Source: Methylomonas sp. ZR1 (GTDB lineage Bacteria; Pseudomonadota; Gammaproteobacteria; Methylococcales; Methylomonadaceae). From it: DNA of 64,000 nucleotides. Positions 16,633 through 25,209 of the stretch are shown piece by piece; position 1 is the stretch's first letter, and every line of letters begins with the position of its first letter. The notes under the pieces are model-generated. The model searched no databases. It was not told the DNA's origin and saw only the letters and a list, made by a program, of their open reading frames with translations. A program made the translations under genes and the position numbers. Where the stretch lies: contig NZ_RCST01000001.1 in the NCBI RefSeq assembly GCF_013141865.1, positions 1,426,001-1,490,000 on the forward strand, read 5' to 3'.

Positions 16633-17760
16633 ATGGCAACCAATATTCTTACGCTATTGCGCAACGTTTGGCGCTGGATATATCGGGCCATAAAAGCCGG
16701 GTTGGTAGTGTTAACCGCATTGCTACTGATTGGGGCCGCTTATCAACACTTCGCGGTAAAGGCCGACTTGGAAAAATACCCGCCATCTGGTCGGACGGTC
16801 GACGTGGACGGGCATCTGTTTCATATTAATTGCTCGGGCGCAGGTCCATTGACCGTGATTCTCGAAGGCGGCGCAGGTGCTTCCTCGCTGGCTTGGGCCT
16901 GGATACAGCCGGAGGTGGCAAAAAATGCGAAGGTCTGTTCTTATGACAGAGCAGGATACAGTTGGAGCGCGCCAAGCGAGCTCCCGATGGATGCCATCAA
17001 TACCAGCCGGCAACTCCACCGATTATTGAGCGTTGCGAATATTCCCGGGCCCTATATTCTTGTTGGCCACTCTATCGGCGGAGCGTATGTGCGTATGTTT
17101 GCCGCAAATTACCCTCAGGATGTGGCAGGATTGGTTCTGGTCGATGCGACCAACCCGTCGGTGCTGGAAACCTATGCCGAAGTCGATTTACCGAAGGTCG
17201 AAGACTGGACGCCACCAACCGTTCAGGTATTTCCCTATCTGGCGTCTGTCGGGGCAATGCGCGCGGTTCTTGGCTTGGGGTTGTTCAATCTTGCCGCGGG
17301 ACTGCCCGCCGATACGGAAGCGGTCGCCAATGCCTTCCTTGCCCAAACCGATTACCTCAAAACCGTCGTTTGGGAATACCGTTTTCTACCGGACACGTTG
17401 AAGCAAATTCGTTCCTTGCAACCCTTAAACGATCTGCCGGTAGCGGTAATCGTAGCGGGCCAGTTTACCGGTCTGGATGCCGAGGCTGCGGCAAAATTCA
17501 TCGATTGGCATCGGAAACAACAGCGCAATTGGCTGAATTTATCGACGAACAGCTCGTTGCGAACCCTTGAAGAAGCCGATCATATATCCCTGATGACCAA
17601 TCATCGTCATGCTCACGAAGTTGCGAACACGATTTTACAAATGATCGAGACTATTACCGCGAGTGCTGTACAAAGTACTCCCGTTTTCCGAAGTCCTAAC
17701 GATTCTGCCTCGGACTCCGCATCAGTAAGCACATACTCTATGGCTATGGAGGTCGAGTGA
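16633..17760 (+). CDS. Membrane-anchored alpha/beta hydrolase
   Basis: A 375-residue protein with an N-terminal membrane helix (about 20-42), then an alpha/beta-hydrolase fold. The oxyanion region is LEGGAGASSL, the nucleophile elbow is GHSIGG, and a late His lies in EEADHISLM. It resembles haloalkane dehalogenase/esterase-like hydrolases, but the substrate is not evident. The start directly follows the stop of the metallopeptidase gene, and the next gene starts at GTG overlapping its stop. The last 40 residues are Ser-rich and low-complexity. Confidence 0.85.
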   Translation: MATNILTLLRNVWRWIYRAIKAGLVVLTALLLIGAAYQHFAVKADLEKYPPSGRTVDVDGHLFHINCSGAGPLTVILEGGAGASSLAWAWIQPEVAKNAKVCSYDRAGYSWSAPSELPMDAINTSRQLHRLLSVANIPGPYILVGHSIGGAYVRMFAANYPQDVAGLVLVDATNPSVLETYAEVDLPKVEDWTPPTVQVFPYLASVGAMRAVLGLGLFNLAAGLPADTEAVANAFLAQTDYLKTVVWEYRFLPDTLKQIRSLQPLNDLPVAVIVAGQFTGLDAEAAAKFIDWHRKQQRNWLNLSTNSSLRTLEEADHISLMTNHRHAHEVANTILQMIETITASAVQSTPVFRSPNDSASDSASVSTYSMAMEVE

Positions 17761-18386
17761 GTTCCAATAATCCTGTAGCGCTTGTCGATACCCAGCAAAA
17801 TGCATGGAACAAAATAGCCGGTGAAATCTCATTTTCGCTTGAGCCGGACTTGGATAAGTTAGCAACGCTAATTAGCAAGAATGCAAAAATACTGGATTAC
17901 GGTTGCGGCTATGGCAGGATAACGAGCGAGCTGCACGCCAGAGGATACGGTTGTTTGACAGGCGTAGATACGTCAATCGAAATGATCAGGCGCGGCTTAA
18001 AACACTATCCAACGCTCGATCTACGTTACATCGATAGCCATGAAATACTTGCCGACATTGGAAAATTCGACGTCATTTTATTTTGCGCCGTACTGACCTG
18101 CATTCCCATTAAGGCGCAGCGCATGAAAATCGTCGAATCGGCCTATGAGTCGCTGAATGAAGGTGGCATCATTTATTGCGTCGAATTTCATCGGTCGGAA
18201 AACATCCATTATTCTTCAACGGGCACGTTCACCGCATCTTTCAATGTGGCAATGAAACATTTTGTTCCTACAGAGATTGCTGAAGAATTATCGCTATTTG
18301 ATGAAATTAGCCATTTTGTCACTGAGGCCGCGACAGTTTCCGGTGCAAAAACCCATGCCATTCATTATTTCGGGAAAAAACGCTAA
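17757..18386 (+). CDS. Class I SAM-dependent methyltransferase
   Basis: A 209-residue methyltransferase starting at GTG, chosen because GGAGGT lies six bases upstream and it overlaps the preceding stop as GTGA. Motif I is ILDYGCGYGRIT, the strand-2 acidic residue is in TGVDTS, and motif IV reads DVILFCAVLTCIP. The substrate is unknown. Coupling with the hydrolase suggests a shared role. The 96 bp after its stop contain one more short coding-like stretch that cannot be assigned. Confidence 0.85.
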   Translation: MSSNNPVALVDTQQNAWNKIAGEISFSLEPDLDKLATLISKNAKILDYGCGYGRITSELHARGYGCLTGVDTSIEMIRRGLKHYPTLDLRYIDSHEILADIGKFDVILFCAVLTCIPIKAQRMKIVESAYESLNEGGIIYCVEFHRSENIHYSSTGTFTASFNVAMKHFVPTEIAEELSLFDEISHFVTEAATVSGAKTHAIHYFGKKR

Positions 18387-18482
18387 ATTGGAAAACGGAT
18401 GCGCAATTCGATGAGTGGCGTACTTTATTTAAAACTCACGATGTATTGGGAATCGAATAACTGAAAGACTACAGGAAATAGC

Positions 18483-19226
18483 ATGACCGTAAAAGAACAC
18501 TACGACCGGCATCTTGGCGATTTTTATGCGTGGATGGTTGGAGACTTCGACGCCAGGCAAAAAGAATTTCAACAATTCTTGGCGGCAAACGATTTATCTC
18601 CAAAAAGTAATTCAATTTCCTTAGATCTGGGAGCAGGGCACGGTGTACAAAGCGTATCCTTGGCCAAACTGGGATACACGGTAAAAGCAATCGACTTTAA
18701 CCAACAGCTGTTATCCGAATTGATCGACAATGCGCAGAGACTTTCCGTTATCGGCTTTAATGACGATATTCGTCAGGTCAAAGAATATGCCGATCCCAAA
18801 CCTGAACTTATTATTTGCTGCGGCGACACACTGACGCATCTCGAAAGCTTGGATGACATTCGGCAATTGATTATCGATTGCTGCGAATCGTTAATTGAAA
18901 GCGGAAAACTGGTTTTATCTTTTCGAGATTATTCAACGCCACTCACAGGCGATCAGCGCTTTATTCCAGTAAAAAGTGACGACACCAAAATACTGACCTG
19001 CTGCCTAGATTATGAGGCAGACCGGGTGCGGGTGACGGATTTGTTGCAGATTAAAACGGAAAACGGCTGGCAGCAAAAAGTGAGTTCCTACTATAAAGTC
19101 CGTGTCTCTCCAAACAATGTCGTGAAAATCCTTGCCGATTGTGGCTTGAGGATGGCGTTTAACGAAGTCGTTAATCGAATGACGACCATCGTAGCGATTA
19201 AGCCCCAACTTCGAGAGATGACATGA
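18483..19226 (+). CDS. Class I SAM-dependent methyltransferase
   Basis: A 247-residue methyltransferase of about the usual length. Motif I is LDLGAGHGVQSV, the strand-2 acidic residue is in KAIDFNQQ, and motif IV reads LIICCGDTLTHL. It is distinct in sequence from the other methyltransferases nearby, so this is not a tandem duplication. Its stop overlaps the ATG of the GFA-family gene. Confidence 0.85.
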   Translation: MTVKEHYDRHLGDFYAWMVGDFDARQKEFQQFLAANDLSPKSNSISLDLGAGHGVQSVSLAKLGYTVKAIDFNQQLLSELIDNAQRLSVIGFNDDIRQVKEYADPKPELIICCGDTLTHLESLDDIRQLIIDCCESLIESGKLVLSFRDYSTPLTGDQRFIPVKSDDTKILTCCLDYEADRVRVTDLLQIKTENGWQQKVSSYYKVRVSPNNVVKILADCGLRMAFNEVVNRMTTIVAIKPQLREMT

Positions 19227-19624
19227 GCGAATTTAAAGGCGGCTGCATATGCGGAGCGGTTCGATACGCAGTGAAATCCGCGCCGCGTTTGTCTTTTTTA
19301 TGCCAATGTCGGCAATGTCAAAGAATCACCGGCACAGGCCATTCGGCCGAGTTTGTGGCATCGGCAAACGACACGATGATTTCGGGAGCGCTGAAATTTT
19401 ACGAACTGACTGCCGATAGCGGCAATACCGTCACGAGCGGCTTTTGTCCGACTTGCGGCAATCCGGTTTTAAAGAAATCATCGGGTTATCCGGGCATGCT
19501 GTTTTTCCATGCCGCGACCTTGGACAATCCCGGTTTGTTTAAGCCACAAACCGTTTTTTGGCATGCAAGCCATCAGCCCTGGGACTTTGTAGATCCAAGT
19601 CTTGAAATAAAAGAACACGTCTAA
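19223..19624 (+). CDS. GFA (glutathione-dependent formaldehyde-activating) family protein
   Basis: A 133-residue zinc protein of the GFA/CENP-V family. The Cys sets are GGCICGAVRY, CQCRQCQRITGTG and FCPTCGNPV, together giving the two zinc sites. Only a few relatives are linked to S-hydroxymethylglutathione formation from formaldehyde; most are unassigned. In a methylotroph a formaldehyde link is tempting but not supported by neighbours. The start overlaps the methyltransferase stop as ATGA. Confidence 0.85.
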   Translation: MSEFKGGCICGAVRYAVKSAPRLSFLCQCRQCQRITGTGHSAEFVASANDTMISGALKFYELTADSGNTVTSGFCPTCGNPVLKKSSGYPGMLFFHAATLDNPGLFKPQTVFWHASHQPWDFVDPSLEIKEHV

Positions 19625-19641
19625 CCTGAGGAAACACCGAA

Positions 19642-20130
19642 ATGAACATGATGAAACGCGCACTCCTGGTCTTTATTGTGTTGGTCTCCTGCGTCGGTTG
19701 CGACCAGGCCACCAAGTCCATAGCCCAATCGTTTTTATCCGAGACCGAAGTCTGGTCGTTTTGGGGTGATACCGTGCGCTTGCAGTTGGCCCACAACCAC
19801 GGTGCATTTTTGGGTTTGGGGTCGTCGCTTCCGGACACCCTGCGCGACGGCTTGTTTTCAGGTGGTGTTGCCTTGGCGTTATTGGCTTTGCTGGGTTACA
19901 TCTTGCTTGCAAAATCGACCTCGCCGTCCTCAATATTGGCATATACGCTGTTATTGGCGGGTGGCTTGGGCAATCTGATCGATAGATTGATGTACGGCGG
20001 CTATGTGGTGGATTTTATCAACATGGGCATCGGGCCAATCCGCACCGGTGTGTTCAACGTGGCCGATGTGGTTGTGGTCGCTGGCGCGTTGATGTTATTT
20101 ATTGGTATGCCCTGCGTTAACAGGGGCTGA
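19642..20130 (+). CDS. lspA: Signal peptidase II (lipoprotein signal peptidase), likely an extra copy
   Basis: A 162-residue membrane aspartyl peptidase with four helices. The catalytic Asp residues lie in GNLIDR and VFNVADV, and VVDFINMGIGP.RTG is the family hallmark. It cleaves prolipoprotein signal peptides after lipidation, in the inner membrane. The housekeeping lspA usually sits between ileS and ispH; here it is alone among accessory enzymes, so it is probably a paralogue. The amidase gene follows by seven bases. Confidence 0.88.
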   Translation: MNMMKRALLVFIVLVSCVGCDQATKSIAQSFLSETEVWSFWGDTVRLQLAHNHGAFLGLGSSLPDTLRDGLFSGGVALALLALLGYILLAKSTSPSSILAYTLLLAGGLGNLIDRLMYGGYVVDFINMGIGPIRTGVFNVADVVVVAGALMLFIGMPCVNRG

Positions 20131-20137
20131 TTGAACA

Positions 20138-21634
20138 ATGAATCCTTTCCGAGAATATCCGCAATACGACGCCTTGGGCCTCGCGCAGTTGGTGCAATCC
20201 GGCGAGGTCACGGCTGGGGAATTGCTGAAGGCGGCTCAGGCGCGTTTGGCCGCTTTCAATCCGTTACTGAATGCCGTCGTCACGCCGATGGATGAATTGG
20301 CGGAATCGCTGGTGAAAAATCTAGGCAACCGTGGGCCGTTTACCGGCGTGCCGTTTCTGGTCAAGGATTTGATGCTGCGTTTTGCAGGCGTCCCGATGTC
20401 GAACGGTAGCGTGGCGACGAAGGATTACCGTCCCGCCGCCGATAGCGAAATGGCCACCGGGCTCAATACCGCCGGTTTGATTACTTTCGGCAAGACCAAC
20501 ACCTCCGAGCTCGGCGCATCGGCGCTGGCCAACAACGCCGTGTTCGGTAGCACCCGCAACCCCTGGGATTTAAGCCTTAATTCGGGTGGATCCAGTGGCG
20601 GCAGTGCCGCAGCCGTGGCTGCCCGCATCGTGCCTATGGCCTATTCCAGCGACGGCGGTGGATCGATCCGGCTGCCGGCTTCCTATTGCGGCATCTTCGG
20701 TTTCAAACCGTCCCGAGGCTTGAACCGCTTCGAAGATTTATCGAAGGCGTGGGGTGGGGCGGTGGTCAGCCATGTCTGCACGATCAGCGTGCGCGACAGC
20801 GCCGCCTATTTGGATCTGGTGACCGGCAACACCGATCAGGCTTACTCCGCGACCAAGCCGCCGCCCCAGTCTTATCTATATGCCGCCACGCAGCCACCGA
20901 AACGCCTGAAAATTGCGCTGATCAACCGGGCTCCGGTCGAAACGCCGATACACCGCGAGTGTATCGCTGCCGCGGCCAAAGCCGCCAAACACTGCGAAGC
21001 GCTCGGCCACGTTGTGGAGGAAGCGGCCTGGAACTTCGATGGCCGCGAATTGATGCGCGCCTTTCTGACCGTAATTTTTTACTATACCGCACGGGATGTC
21101 GCCAACATGGCGCAACTGCTGGAGCTGACCGAGCCTCAGCTGGCCATCGAATTGAATACCCGTCTGATGGCCGGCATCGGCAAAGGCGTGAGCGACGAAC
21201 AGCTGCAGCAGGCGCTGGCTGTCTGGCAGCGGATTGCCGGACGTTTGGCCGATTTTCATAGTCGCTACGACGTGATCCTGACGCCGACGGTCGCCACGCC
21301 ACCGTTGGCATCCGACGCGCTCGATCCCAACGTCTTGGAACAATGGCTGATGCGCGGATTGCTGGCGACCGGCTTGGCCGACAAGCTATTCTCCGACAGC
21401 TTGCTGGATGCGATCATCAGCAAAGCCGTGCAGCAAACGCCGTTCACCCCTCTTGCCAACATCACCGGCCAACCGGCCATGTCGATGCCGCTGTATTGGA
21501 GCGGCGACGGCTTGCCGCATGGCGCGCAGTTCATGGCGGCAACCGGTAACGACCGGCTATTGTTGCAACTGGCCGCCCAACTCGAACAAGCCGAACCTTG
21601 GAAACACAGGATGCCGCCGTTATGCCATCAATAG
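20138..21634 (+). CDS. Amidase signature family hydrolase
   Basis: A 498-residue enzyme of standard family length. The Ser-cisSer-Lys machinery is visible: the Lys in FLVKDL near residue 72, then the signature NSGGSSGGSAAAVAA and DGGGSIRLPAS with the nucleophile Ser. It resembles 6-aminohexanoate-cyclic-dimer hydrolase and general amidases; the actual amide is unknown. It follows lspA closely and its 3' end overlaps the start of a hydrolase gene. Confidence 0.9.
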   Translation: MNPFREYPQYDALGLAQLVQSGEVTAGELLKAAQARLAAFNPLLNAVVTPMDELAESLVKNLGNRGPFTGVPFLVKDLMLRFAGVPMSNGSVATKDYRPAADSEMATGLNTAGLITFGKTNTSELGASALANNAVFGSTRNPWDLSLNSGGSSGGSAAAVAARIVPMAYSSDGGGSIRLPASYCGIFGFKPSRGLNRFEDLSKAWGGAVVSHVCTISVRDSAAYLDLVTGNTDQAYSATKPPPQSYLYAATQPPKRLKIALINRAPVETPIHRECIAAAAKAAKHCEALGHVVEEAAWNFDGRELMRAFLTVIFYYTARDVANMAQLLELTEPQLAIELNTRLMAGIGKGVSDEQLQQALAVWQRIAGRLADFHSRYDVILTPTVATPPLASDALDPNVLEQWLMRGLLATGLADKLFSDSLLDAIISKAVQQTPFTPLANITGQPAMSMPLYWSGDGLPHGAQFMAATGNDRLLLQLAAQLEQAEPWKHRMPPLCHQ

Positions 21635-22440
21635 AATTTAGCCAATTCGGCGCCGCCGACGGCCGGCCGGTGATTTATTTCCACGGTACGCCGGGTTCGC
21701 CTGACGAATGCGAAATATTCGATATTTATGGCAAACAACATCAGCTGACCATAATTTGTTATGACCGCTCGACCATAGCCCCTAGTTTGCAAGGCGATGC
21801 TTATTACCAATGCATAGCCGATGAGATTGCCAAGAAGGTTGGCGATAAACCCGTTGATTTTATCGGCTTTTCGATCGGCGCTTTCGTTGCCTTGCAAGTT
21901 TGTCGCGCGATGAACGGCAAAGTCCGCAGCCTGCATTTGGTTTCCGCCGCCGCGCCGCTGGATGCCGGCAACTTTATCGACGCGGCGGCGGGAAAAGCCG
22001 TTTTCCGGCTGGCTCAAAATCATCCGTCGACATTTCTGCTGCTGGCTCGGGTACAAGGATGGTTGGCGAGTCGATTTCCCGGCCTGTTGTTGCGGATGTT
22101 ATTTGCCAGCGTAGCCGGCGAAGACCGAGCGTTGCTGGCCGATCAGGGGTTTCGGATCACGATGATGAAAACGCTCAAAACCTGCTTCAAGCGCGATTCC
22201 CTAGGCTATGCTCGCGACGTCATCGCCTACGTCCAGCCCTGGAAAGCAACGCTGGCCGATATCAACGTCGATACTCAGATCTGGCACGGCGCGGAAGACA
22301 ACTGGTCGCCGCTTGCCATGGCCGATTTTCTGGCATCGGCGTTGCCTAGCTGTTCGAAAATCACGGTACTGGACGGACTTTCTCATTATTCCTGCTTGTA
22401 TCGAACCGCACCGGCGATCTGTAAAGCGATCACCCCCTGA
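21622..22440 (+). CDS. Alpha/beta hydrolase
   Basis: A 272-residue alpha/beta-hydrolase. The oxyanion motif is YFHGTPGSPDE, the nucleophile elbow GFSIGA, and the late acid and His lie in WHGAEDNWS and LDGLSHYS. The ATG at 21622 is chosen because the product then begins at the first strand; one at 21598 is also open. Either way it overlaps the amidase end, so the two are coupled. The substrate is not predictable. Confidence 0.82.
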   Translation: MPSIEFSQFGAADGRPVIYFHGTPGSPDECEIFDIYGKQHQLTIICYDRSTIAPSLQGDAYYQCIADEIAKKVGDKPVDFIGFSIGAFVALQVCRAMNGKVRSLHLVSAAAPLDAGNFIDAAAGKAVFRLAQNHPSTFLLLARVQGWLASRFPGLLLRMLFASVAGEDRALLADQGFRITMMKTLKTCFKRDSLGYARDVIAYVQPWKATLADINVDTQIWHGAEDNWSPLAMADFLASALPSCSKITVLDGLSHYSCLYRTAPAICKAITP

Positions 22441-22464
22441 ACTCACCCAGAAATTGACTCAGCC

Positions 22465-23154
22465 ATGACTTTATCAATCGCATTGCTTGGCGAATACACG
22501 CCGACATTTCCGCCGCATTTGGCGACCAACGCCGCCATCGAACATGCCAAGGCGGCTTTGGGGTTGGAGATTAACGCCGACTGGGTTTCAACCGAGGACA
22601 TCGACCAAACGCTGTTCGAACGCTACTCCGGACTCTGGATTGCGCCCGGTAGTCCATATAAAAACATGGATAAAACGTTGTCGGCGATTCGCCATGCCCG
22701 AGAAAACAACATTCCATGCTTCGGCACCTGCGGTGGTTTTCAGCACATGATTTTGGAATACGCCCGCAATGTGCTGGGATTCAAAGACGCGCAACACGCC
22801 GAGTACGATCCCTATGCCTCGAGTTTATTTATTTCGCAGCTGGCTTGTTCGCTGGCTGGGCGGCAGTTGCCGCTGACCTTCAAGCCCGGCTCGCGCGTCG
22901 CCGAGATTTACGGCGCGTCGACCGCCGGCGAACAGTATTACTGCAATTTCGGCATCAACCCGAACTATATCGAGGTATTGAAACAAGGCTCGTTGCTAAT
23001 CACCGGTGCCGATGTCGAAGGCGAGATTCGGGTGATCGAATGGCCGGATCATCCGTTTTTCATTGGTACGCTGTTCGTGCCGCAAGCCCGATCCACGCCG
23101 GAGCAGCCGCACCCTTTGGTTTCGGCGTTTTTAAGGGCCGTGGCAAAACTATGA
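22465..23154 (+). CDS. Stand-alone CTP-synthase-like glutamine amidotransferase
   Basis: A 229-residue class I glutaminase resembling the C-terminal domain of CTP synthase, without the synthetase half. The nucleophile Cys89 is in FGTCGGFQH, the oxyanion Gly patch is WIAPGSPY, and the ending HPFFIGTLFVPQ resembles the CTP-synthase pattern. In CTP synthase this domain makes ammonia from glutamine. The role of free versions is unclear, and the partner enzyme is not in the window. Its stop overlaps the DUF1330 start. Confidence 0.82.
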   Translation: MTLSIALLGEYTPTFPPHLATNAAIEHAKAALGLEINADWVSTEDIDQTLFERYSGLWIAPGSPYKNMDKTLSAIRHARENNIPCFGTCGGFQHMILEYARNVLGFKDAQHAEYDPYASSLFISQLACSLAGRQLPLTFKPGSRVAEIYGASTAGEQYYCNFGINPNYIEVLKQGSLLITGADVEGEIRVIEWPDHPFFIGTLFVPQARSTPEQPHPLVSAFLRAVAKL

Positions 23155-23441
23155 ATGCCTATCTCATTTTGGATCTAACGATCCATGATTTTGATCGATT
23201 CCGAGAATACATCTTGAAAATACCGGCATTGATAGAAAAACATTCCGGAAGGTACGTGGTCCGGGGCGAACAGCCGACCGTTATCGAGGGTGATTGGAGC
23301 CCTGAAAGGGTCGTTGTCATCGAGTTTCCATCACGAGAACAAGCGAACAGCTTTCTTCAAGACCCCGAATCGCAAACGCTTTTTTCTTTACGCCATCAAA
23401 CAACCACCAGTAAACTCGTTTTAGTGGATGGATGTTTGTAA
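23151..23441 (+). CDS. DUF1330 family protein
   Basis: A 96-residue ferredoxin-like single-domain protein matching DUF1330: YLILDLTIHDFDRFREY at the start, GRYVVRGEQPTVIEGDW in the middle and VVIEFPSREQANSFLQDPE near the end. Function is unknown; relatives form small dimers like antibiotic-biosynthesis monooxygenases. I place the start at 23151, overlapping the previous stop as ATGA, since the longer open frame has no matching protein. Confidence 0.8.
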   Translation: MNAYLILDLTIHDFDRFREYILKIPALIEKHSGRYVVRGEQPTVIEGDWSPERVVVIEFPSREQANSFLQDPESQTLFSLRHQTTTSKLVLVDGCL

Positions 23442-23482
23442 CGCAACAGTCAAGCCCAACATAACAACGGTTAGATCATCAA

Positions 23483-23872
23483 ATGGCACAAATCAAAATC
23501 TACGGGATTAAAGACCATCTCAACCCCATCAAGCGGCAATTGTCCGATGTGATTCATGAATGCGTGGTGGAAGCGCTGAAGTTTCCGCAAGACAAGAGGG
23601 CGCACAGATTCTTCCCGCTGGAAAAAGACGACCTGTTCGCGCCCAGCGGCAGAACCGATGCCTATACGATCATCGAAATCACTATGATTAGCGGCCGGGA
23701 AACGGCAACCAAGAAAAAGCTGATTCGTTTGCTGTTCGATCGCATCCAAGAAAAAATCGGCATCGCTCACCAGGATATTGAAATTTGTATCTATGAAAGT
23801 CCCGCCTGCAATTGGGGATTCCGAGGCATGCATGGCGACGAAGTGACATTGAATTACAAAATCAATGTGTAA
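23483..23872 (+). CDS. Tautomerase-superfamily protein lacking the N-terminal proline
   Basis: A 129-residue protein of the tautomerase superfamily, recognised by AHRFFPLEKDDLF and the C-terminal DIEICIYESPACNWGFRG segment. Classical members use the proline right after Met as catalytic base; here the second residue is Ala (MAQIKIYG), so the usual chemistry is probably absent or altered. The gap before it (23442-23482) contains an attC-like GTTAGAT sequence. Confidence 0.75.
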   Translation: MAQIKIYGIKDHLNPIKRQLSDVIHECVVEALKFPQDKRAHRFFPLEKDDLFAPSGRTDAYTIIEITMISGRETATKKKLIRLLFDRIQEKIGIAHQDIEICIYESPACNWGFRGMHGDEVTLNYKINV

Positions 23873-23912
23873 CGGCATCGACACTTAAACAGTAAGCATC
23901 CAGCAAGCACTC

Positions 23913-24545
23913 ATGTATATCCCTAAGCATTTCAACGAACCCCGAATTGATGTCATGCAGACATTGATACGCGATTATCCGCTGGCGACGCTGGTTACCT
24001 TATCAGCCGACGGCCTCAACGCTAATCACATTCCGCTGCATTGGGTAGAGGACGACGGTTTGCCTTACGGCAGCTTGCGCGGCCATATCGCCCGATCGAA
24101 TCCGCTGTGGACGGACTTCGATCCGCAAACCGAAGTGTTGGCGGTGTTTCAAGCGGAAAACGCCTATATTTCGCCGTCCTGGTATGCAAGCAAACCGCAA
24201 ACAGGCAAGGTGGTGCCGACCTGGAACTACACCGCCGTGCATGCATACGGCAAACTAAGGATAATCGACGACCCGGCCTGGATTCGTGGGCAATTGCAGG
24301 CCATGACGGATGAATTCGAAGCCGGTTTCCCAGAGCCTTGGGCAATAGCGGACGCGCCCGCCGATTTTACCGAACGCTTGCTCACGCAAATTGTCGGCAT
24401 CGAAATCAGCGTGACCCGACTGCAAGGCAAATGGAAAGTCAGCCAAAACCAGCCGCCGGAAAACTGCAACAGCGTGATCGAAGCGTTGCGCGCATCCGGC
24501 CAGGCGGCCATGGCAAATTTGGTTGCCGACGTAGCTAAACCCTAA
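23913..24545 (+). CDS. FMN-binding negative transcriptional regulator, PaiB family
   Basis: A 210-residue flavin-reductase-fold protein matching PaiB: MYIPKHFNE at the start, ATLVTLSADGLNANHIPLH, then ISPSWYASKPQTGKVVPTWNY for FMN binding. PaiB of Bacillus represses sporulation and protease genes, but most homologues have no proven DNA-binding role. It is followed by a GNAT gene, echoing the paiA (acetyltransferase)-paiB pairing of Bacillus. Confidence 0.88.
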   Translation: MYIPKHFNEPRIDVMQTLIRDYPLATLVTLSADGLNANHIPLHWVEDDGLPYGSLRGHIARSNPLWTDFDPQTEVLAVFQAENAYISPSWYASKPQTGKVVPTWNYTAVHAYGKLRIIDDPAWIRGQLQAMTDEFEAGFPEPWAIADAPADFTERLLTQIVGIEISVTRLQGKWKVSQNQPPENCNSVIEALRASGQAAMANLVADVAKP

Positions 24546-24569
24546 CGCCAACCATTGATGGAAGCCGTC

Positions 24570-25043
24570 ATGAAGCCATTTTCCGTTCGTCAAGCCACGC
24601 TGTCCGACCTGGATGCACTCGTTCCGTTATTCGACGATTACCGCCGGTTTTACGGTAAATCCAGTGATCCGCATGCGGCGAAATCGTTTTTGCGGGATCG
24701 ATTCGAACACGGCGAATCGGTACTATTCCTGGCCGAGCAGGTCAATAGAGCCACCGGCTTTGTTCAGCTTTACCCCAGCTTTTCGTCAGTCTCGCTGGCT
24801 CGAACCTACATTCTCAACGATCTATTTGTCGATGCCGAATTTCGTAGGCAAGGCATTGCCGGCCGGCTCATAGCGGCGGCAGTCGAATATGCGGCAACCT
24901 TAGGCGCAGTCCGCCTGACCTTGTCGACGGCAGTAATCAACACCGAGGCGCAGGCACTTTATCGAACAACCGGTTGGACACGTGACGAACAGTTTTATGT
25001 CTACTATTTGCCTATCCCGGCCATTGAACCTTTAAACGACTAA
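24570..25043 (+). CDS. GNAT-family N-acetyltransferase
   Basis: A 157-residue acetyltransferase. The acetyl-CoA loop FRRQGIAGRLI is canonical (R/Q-x-x-G-x-G/A), with the preceding strand YILNDLFVDAE and the last helix AQALYRTTGW. ATG codons at 24558 and 24570 are both open; I use 24570, which has TGGAAG upstream. Placed right after the PaiB-like gene, it may be the functional counterpart of PaiA (polyamine acetylation), though the sequence is not close enough to say. Confidence 0.83.
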   Translation: MKPFSVRQATLSDLDALVPLFDDYRRFYGKSSDPHAAKSFLRDRFEHGESVLFLAEQVNRATGFVQLYPSFSSVSLARTYILNDLFVDAEFRRQGIAGRLIAAAVEYAATLGAVRLTLSTAVINTEAQALYRTTGWTRDEQFYVYYLPIPAIEPLND

Positions 25044-25209
25044 GCCGTGTATGGTTTATATGATGGGTATGGTTTGAATCGGGAAGTTTTTATCCTGGTC
25101 AGTTGCTGGCGCGGTCCCTCCATCGATCCATTGATGCGGATTGCTACAGAATTAGCCGGGATGTTGGTTAATGTTGTTCCTTAACTTTATTACGTAGGAG
25201 AAGAGTTCT

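Noticed and set aside
18390-18461. A small gene or remnant after the first methyltransferase
   Set aside because: The frame reads QFDEWRTLFKTHDVLGIE, which looks protein-like, but it is too short to assign and has no start.
11187-25043. The whole accessory stretch as a classic superintegron
   Set aside because: Many neighbouring genes overlap by start-stop codons or leave gaps too short for attC sites, and only one gap shows an attC-like scrap.
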